This document shows positions 61,533-64,000 of a stretch of 64,000 nt of DNA, piece after piece. The translations under genes and the position numbers were made by a program. The stretch spans positions 1 to 64,000 of the forward strand of contig CACZCQ010000003.1 in NCBI GenBank assembly GCA_902779765.1, given 5' to 3'. This DNA comes from an uncultured Bacteroidia bacterium (GTDB lineage Bacteria; Bacteroidota; Bacteroidia; Bacteroidales; UBA932). The notes beneath the pieces were generated by a model. It had not been told where the DNA came from and did not search any database. It saw nothing but the letters and a program-made list of their open reading frames with translations. Every line of letters starts with the position of its first letter. The stretch's first letter is position 1.

Positions 61533-61612
61533 TGGGGGGAGGTGGACTCGAACCACCGAACCCGAAGGAGCGGATTTACAGTCCGCCGCAATTGCCGCTA
61601 TGCGATCCCCCC
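61533..61612 (-). tRNA. trnY: tRNA-Tyr (GTA)
   Basis: The acceptor GGGGGGA pairs with TCCCCCC. The anticodon loop CTGTAAA gives GTA. The longer length (80 bases) comes from the extended variable arm typical of bacterial tyrosine tRNA. Confidence 0.94.
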
Positions 61613-61642
61613 AAGTTTCTCGAAACAGTTTGTGAAGGCTAG

Positions 61643-61716
61643 AGCCGAAAGAGGGATTCGAACCCACGACCCCGAGATTACAAATCACGTGCTCTGGCCA
61701 ACTGAGCTATTTCGGC
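61643..61716 (-). tRNA. trnT: tRNA-Thr (TGT)
   Basis: The acceptor GCCGAAA pairs with TTTCGGC (61716-61710 and 61650-61644). The anticodon loop TTTGTAA gives TGT. The middle pair of the anticodon stem (CGTGA with TCTCG) is a T-T mismatch. It is the first gene of the superoperon. Confidence 0.92.
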
Positions 61717-61750
61717 AGTATTTCAAAGACCCCTTTTGACAAAGGGACTG

Positions 61751-61781
61751 CAAAGATAGGGATTAAATCCGATTCTCCAAA
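61751..61781 (-). promoter_or_regulatory. Bacteroidetes -33/-7 promoter of the tRNA-tuf-rpoBC superoperon
   Basis: On the minus strand TTTG (61781-61778) and TATCTTTG (61758-61751) are separated by exactly 19 bases, the optimal primary sigma-factor arrangement for this phylum. Transcription should begin near 61744, about 28 bases before the first tRNA. Confidence 0.85.
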
Positions 61782-61787
61782 ACTTTT

Positions 61788-63689
61788 TCAATTATTTTTG
61801 AACAGTTCGCGAAGCTCCGAATAAATGCTGCCGCTGTCCAGCCCGCACTCCGTTCTCTGCTCTGTTGCAGAGGCTTGCGGTATGAACCTGTCCGGAACGC
61901 CGAAGCCCTTCACCAAGGTGCTCCGGCCATGTGAGGAGATGTACTCGCTGACCTCGCTGTAAAGGCCCCCCTTCAAAGCCCCTTCCTCCAGCGTGAGTAT
62001 TGCCTTGAAGCCGGAGAGGTCTTCCATCATCTGAAGGTCGAAAGGCTTGAGGAACCTGACATTGTACACTGCCGGGCAGAGTCCGGTCTCTTCCTTGAGC
62101 CTCGCGGCAGCTTCCACAGCCTTCCATACCACAGGACCGAGGGCCAGGACGGCCACACCGGATCCTTCTGTCATCAATTCACTCTTTCCGGTCTCGATCG
62201 GGGAGGGTTCGGAATCCTTCCAGCCGGAGCCTTCGCCGAGACCTCTCGGATACCTTATTATAAAAGGACCGTCCTTGATCCCGAGACCCTTGTAGAGAAG
62301 GTCCCTGAGTTCGGCCTCATCCTTCGGGGCGGCGATCACCGTATTCGGAATGCTCCTCATGGCGGCCAGGTCGAATACGCCCTGATGGGTGGCGCCGTCC
62401 TCGCCCACCAGTCCGGCCCTGTCGAAACAGAACACTACCGGCAGATGCTGGAGAGCCACGTCGTGGACTATCTCGTCATATGCCCTTTGGGCGAAGGTGG
62501 AATATATGGAGCAATACGGCTTCATCCCGCCTGCGGCAAGTCCTGCGGCGAACGTTGCGGCGTGCTCCTCGGCGATGCCAACGTCGAAGAACCTTTCCGG
62601 GAATTCTTCAGCAAAAGCGGTCATTCCACTGCCGGTGGCCATTGCGGGGGTGATTCCCACAACCTTCGGATCCTTTCTGGCCAGTTCGCAGAGTACCTCT
62701 CCGAAGACATCCTGGTAGCGGACCCTGCCGGACCCTGAGCCTGTCGAAGGGACCTGGGCCGCGCTCTTCCTCTCGCCGGTTTCAGGATCGAACTTCCCGG
62801 GAGCATGCCATGTGGTCGGGTCCGCTTCGGCGGGGGCATATCCCTTGCCTTTAACGGTGCAGGTGTGGAGGATCTTAGGTCCCTTGATGTCCTTGAGCCT
62901 CTTCAGGGTCTGGACGACAAGGGCGACATTGTTGCCGTCGATAGGACCGAAGTACCTGAATCCGAATGCCTCGAAGATATCTCCTCCGGACTTGTTCACG
63001 AGCCCGGATTTCGTATTCCTGATCACTCTCTGGAGCCAGTTCCTGAAATTACTGGAACCCAGTTTGTTCCAGACGTGGGTCTTGAGTCTGTTGTAGGCCG
63101 GGTCGGTGGTTATCTTCAGCAGGTAGGAATGCATCGCGCCCCTGCTTCCGTCGATGGCCATGTCGTTGTCGTTCAGGATGACCAGCAGGTCGGTGTCTGA
63201 ATCGCCGGCGTTGTTGAGGCCTTCGAGTGCAAGGCCACCGGTCATCGAGCCGTCACCTATCATCGCGACCACCTTTTCGCCCGATCCGGTGAGCTGGGCT
63301 GCCTTGGCCAGGCCGAGGGCTGCGGAGATGGAAGTGGAAGCGTGACCGGCTCCGAATGCATCATAGGGGCTCTCGTCCCGGTTCGGGAATCCGCTTATCC
63401 CGTCTTTCCTGCGATTGTTCCTGAAAACTTCCTTCCTGTCCGTGATTATCTTGTGGGCGTAGGCCTGATGACCTACGTCAAAGACCACCTTGTCGGACGG
63501 GGTGTCAAAGACATAATGGGTTCCGACGATCAGTTCCACGGCGCCCAGGCTCGAGGCGAGGTGCCCCGGATTCGAGGCGCAGCATCTGACTATGTAATCC
63601 CTTATTTCGTCGCAGAGCCCGGGCAACTCGGAAACATCCAGCTTCCTGAGGTCCTGCGGAGTGTTGACTTTGTCCAGAATCTTGTACAT
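61788..63689 (-). CDS. dxs: 1-deoxy-D-xylulose-5-phosphate synthase
   Basis: A 633-aa thiamine-diphosphate enzyme joining pyruvate and glyceraldehyde-3-phosphate in the MEP isoprenoid pathway. VFDVGHQAYAHKI carries the catalytic His, MIGDGSMTGGLALEGLNNAG is the ThDP motif, and the transketolase-like C-terminal domains follow (VVFCFDRAGLVGEDGATHQG). Residues about 310-320 read PSTGSGSG, encoded by a short interspersed palindrome in the linker between domains I and II. The frame is preserved, so the enzyme is probably active. Confidence 0.96.
   Translation of the reverse strand: MYKILDKVNTPQDLRKLDVSELPGLCDEIRDYIVRCCASNPGHLASSLGAVELIVGTHYVFDTPSDKVVFDVGHQAYAHKIITDRKEVFRNNRRKDGISGFPNRDESPYDAFGAGHASTSISAALGLAKAAQLTGSGEKVVAMIGDGSMTGGLALEGLNNAGDSDTDLLVILNDNDMAIDGSRGAMHSYLLKITTDPAYNRLKTHVWNKLGSSNFRNWLQRVIRNTKSGLVNKSGGDIFEAFGFRYFGPIDGNNVALVVQTLKRLKDIKGPKILHTCTVKGKGYAPAEADPTTWHAPGKFDPETGERKSAAQVPSTGSGSGRVRYQDVFGEVLCELARKDPKVVGITPAMATGSGMTAFAEEFPERFFDVGIAEEHAATFAAGLAAGGMKPYCSIYSTFAQRAYDEIVHDVALQHLPVVFCFDRAGLVGEDGATHQGVFDLAAMRSIPNTVIAAPKDEAELRDLLYKGLGIKDGPFIIRYPRGLGEGSGWKDSEPSPIETGKSELMTEGSGVAVLALGPVVWKAVEAAARLKEETGLCPAVYNVRFLKPFDLQMMEDLSGFKAILTLEEGALKGGLYSEVSEYISSHGRSTLVKGFGVPDRFIPQASATEQRTECGLDSGSIYSELRELFKNN
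62733..62751. repeat. Short interspersed palindromic repeat within dxs
   Basis: The 19-bp CCCTGAGCCTGTCGAAGGG is an imperfect palindrome that I recognise as recurring in many bacterial genomes and metagenome bins. Its translations are tell-tale: PSTGSGSG here and LRQAQG in the opposite orientation. It adds a few residues to the Dxs linker without a frameshift. Only one copy is seen in the window. Confidence 0.7.
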
Positions 63690-63708
63690 CCCGTAAAACT
63701 TGGATGGA

Positions 63709-63716
63709 CAAAGGTA
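63709..63716 (-). promoter_or_regulatory. -7 box of dxs
   Basis: On the minus strand this reads TACCTTTG, 19 bases before the start codon at 63689. Confidence 0.55.
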
Positions 63717-63771
63717 CGATTTTATTTCAATTATACTTAAATTCGCGGAGTCAAGACAACAGTTGATTATT

Positions 63772-64000
63772 ATGAATGCTAAAACGACACTGAGGGATTC
63801 TGCCGCGATGCGTTGGACAGCCTTGCTGCTCCTCGCCCTGGCGATGTTCTGTTCCTACATTTTCATGGATATCCTTTCGCCTATCAAGGATCTGATGGCG
63901 GAGACACGCGGTTGGGATTCCACGGCTTTCGGCACGATGCAGGGAGCTGAAACCTTCCTCAACGTATTCGTTTTCTTCCTGATCTTCGCCGGTATCATCC
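63772..64000 (+). CDS. MFS transporter, N-terminal part, cut by the window end
   Basis: The 76 visible residues begin MNAKTTLRDSAAMRWTALLL. The first transmembrane helix is AALLLLALAMFCSYIFMDIL-like (about 13-32), a loop with DLMAETRGWDSTAFGTMQGAE follows, then a second helix begins (FLNVFVFFLIFAGII). This is the usual start of a 12-helix major facilitator of the Bacteroidetes type. The substrate is unknown. It is divergent from dxs. Confidence 0.78.
   Translation, partial: MNAKTTLRDSAAMRWTALLLLALAMFCSYIFMDILSPIKDLMAETRGWDSTAFGTMQGAETFLNVFVFFLIFAGII

Overview
The window is a chromosomal piece of a member of the Bacteroidetes, almost certainly Bacteroidales, with moderately high GC for that order. 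The evidence is the promoter grammar (TAnnTTTG -7 boxes upstream of many genes and no purine-rich ribosome binding sites), many exported glycan-active enzymes and Bacteroidetes-type lipoproteins (BACON/DUF4988, DUF3575, DUF5107, DUF6528), and the order tRNA-Thr, Tyr, Gly, Thr, tuf, tRNA-Trp, secE, nusG, rplKAJL, rpoBC. I see no rRNA, CRISPR array, insertion sequence or integrase. An uncultured gut lineage is a reasonable guess but cannot be proved from this sequence.

Layout. 0-3.5 kb holds a small membrane protein, a methyltransferase, a GreB-like elongation factor, a nitroreductase-like protein, a small phage-like protein and a rhomboid protease. 3.5-12.7 kb holds a GH43-type lipoprotein, a strikingly short MetH-like protein, an NAD-binding protein, a broken DUF819 permease, an exported esterase, a linear-amide hydrolase with a companion membrane protein, and a GH30 lipoprotein. 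12.8-16.4 kb carries a Na/Pi cotransporter and a GntP-type permease. 16.4-21.7 kb is a tight four-gene surface operon (two DUF4988/BACON lipoproteins, a DUF3575 outer-membrane protein and an OmpA/repeat lipoprotein). A GH13 enzyme follows, then a minus-strand run of five genes (ankyrin-like protein, porin, Nudix, GH18-ThuA fusion, P1 peptidase).

29.8-37.3 kb contains an isochorismatase-family hydrolase and a glycan-degradation group. That group is a GH123/DUF4091 enzyme, a DUF5107-TPR protein, an exported Gfo/Idh/MocA oxidoreductase and a sugar-isomerase-like lipoprotein, and it may act together in the periplasm. 37.3-43.2 kb is a heavy-metal efflux operon (His-rich exported protein, adaptor, CzcA pump, TolC channel) followed by a 52-bp palindromic tandem repeat. 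A DUF6528-endonuclease/phosphatase fusion follows. 45.2-48.8 kb is a complete mannitol-type PTS (mtlA, ptsH, ptsI), which is unusual for this phylum.

48.8-61.8 kb is the translation/transcription superoperon on the minus strand. It is driven by a textbook Bacteroidetes promoter and ends in a clear terminator after rpoC. dxs and the start of an MFS transporter close the window.

The most notable observations are a set of genes whose start codon lies only 3-5 bases after a -7 box (probable leaderless mRNAs), the truncated MetH, the short interspersed palindrome inside dxs, the PTS operon, the 52-bp repeat, and several domain fusions (GH18-ThuA, DUF6528-EEP). No single locus is clearly a wholly new system. 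The best candidates for under-described biology are the DUF4988/DUF3575 surface operon and the periplasmic oxidoreductase/isomerase/DUF5107 group.
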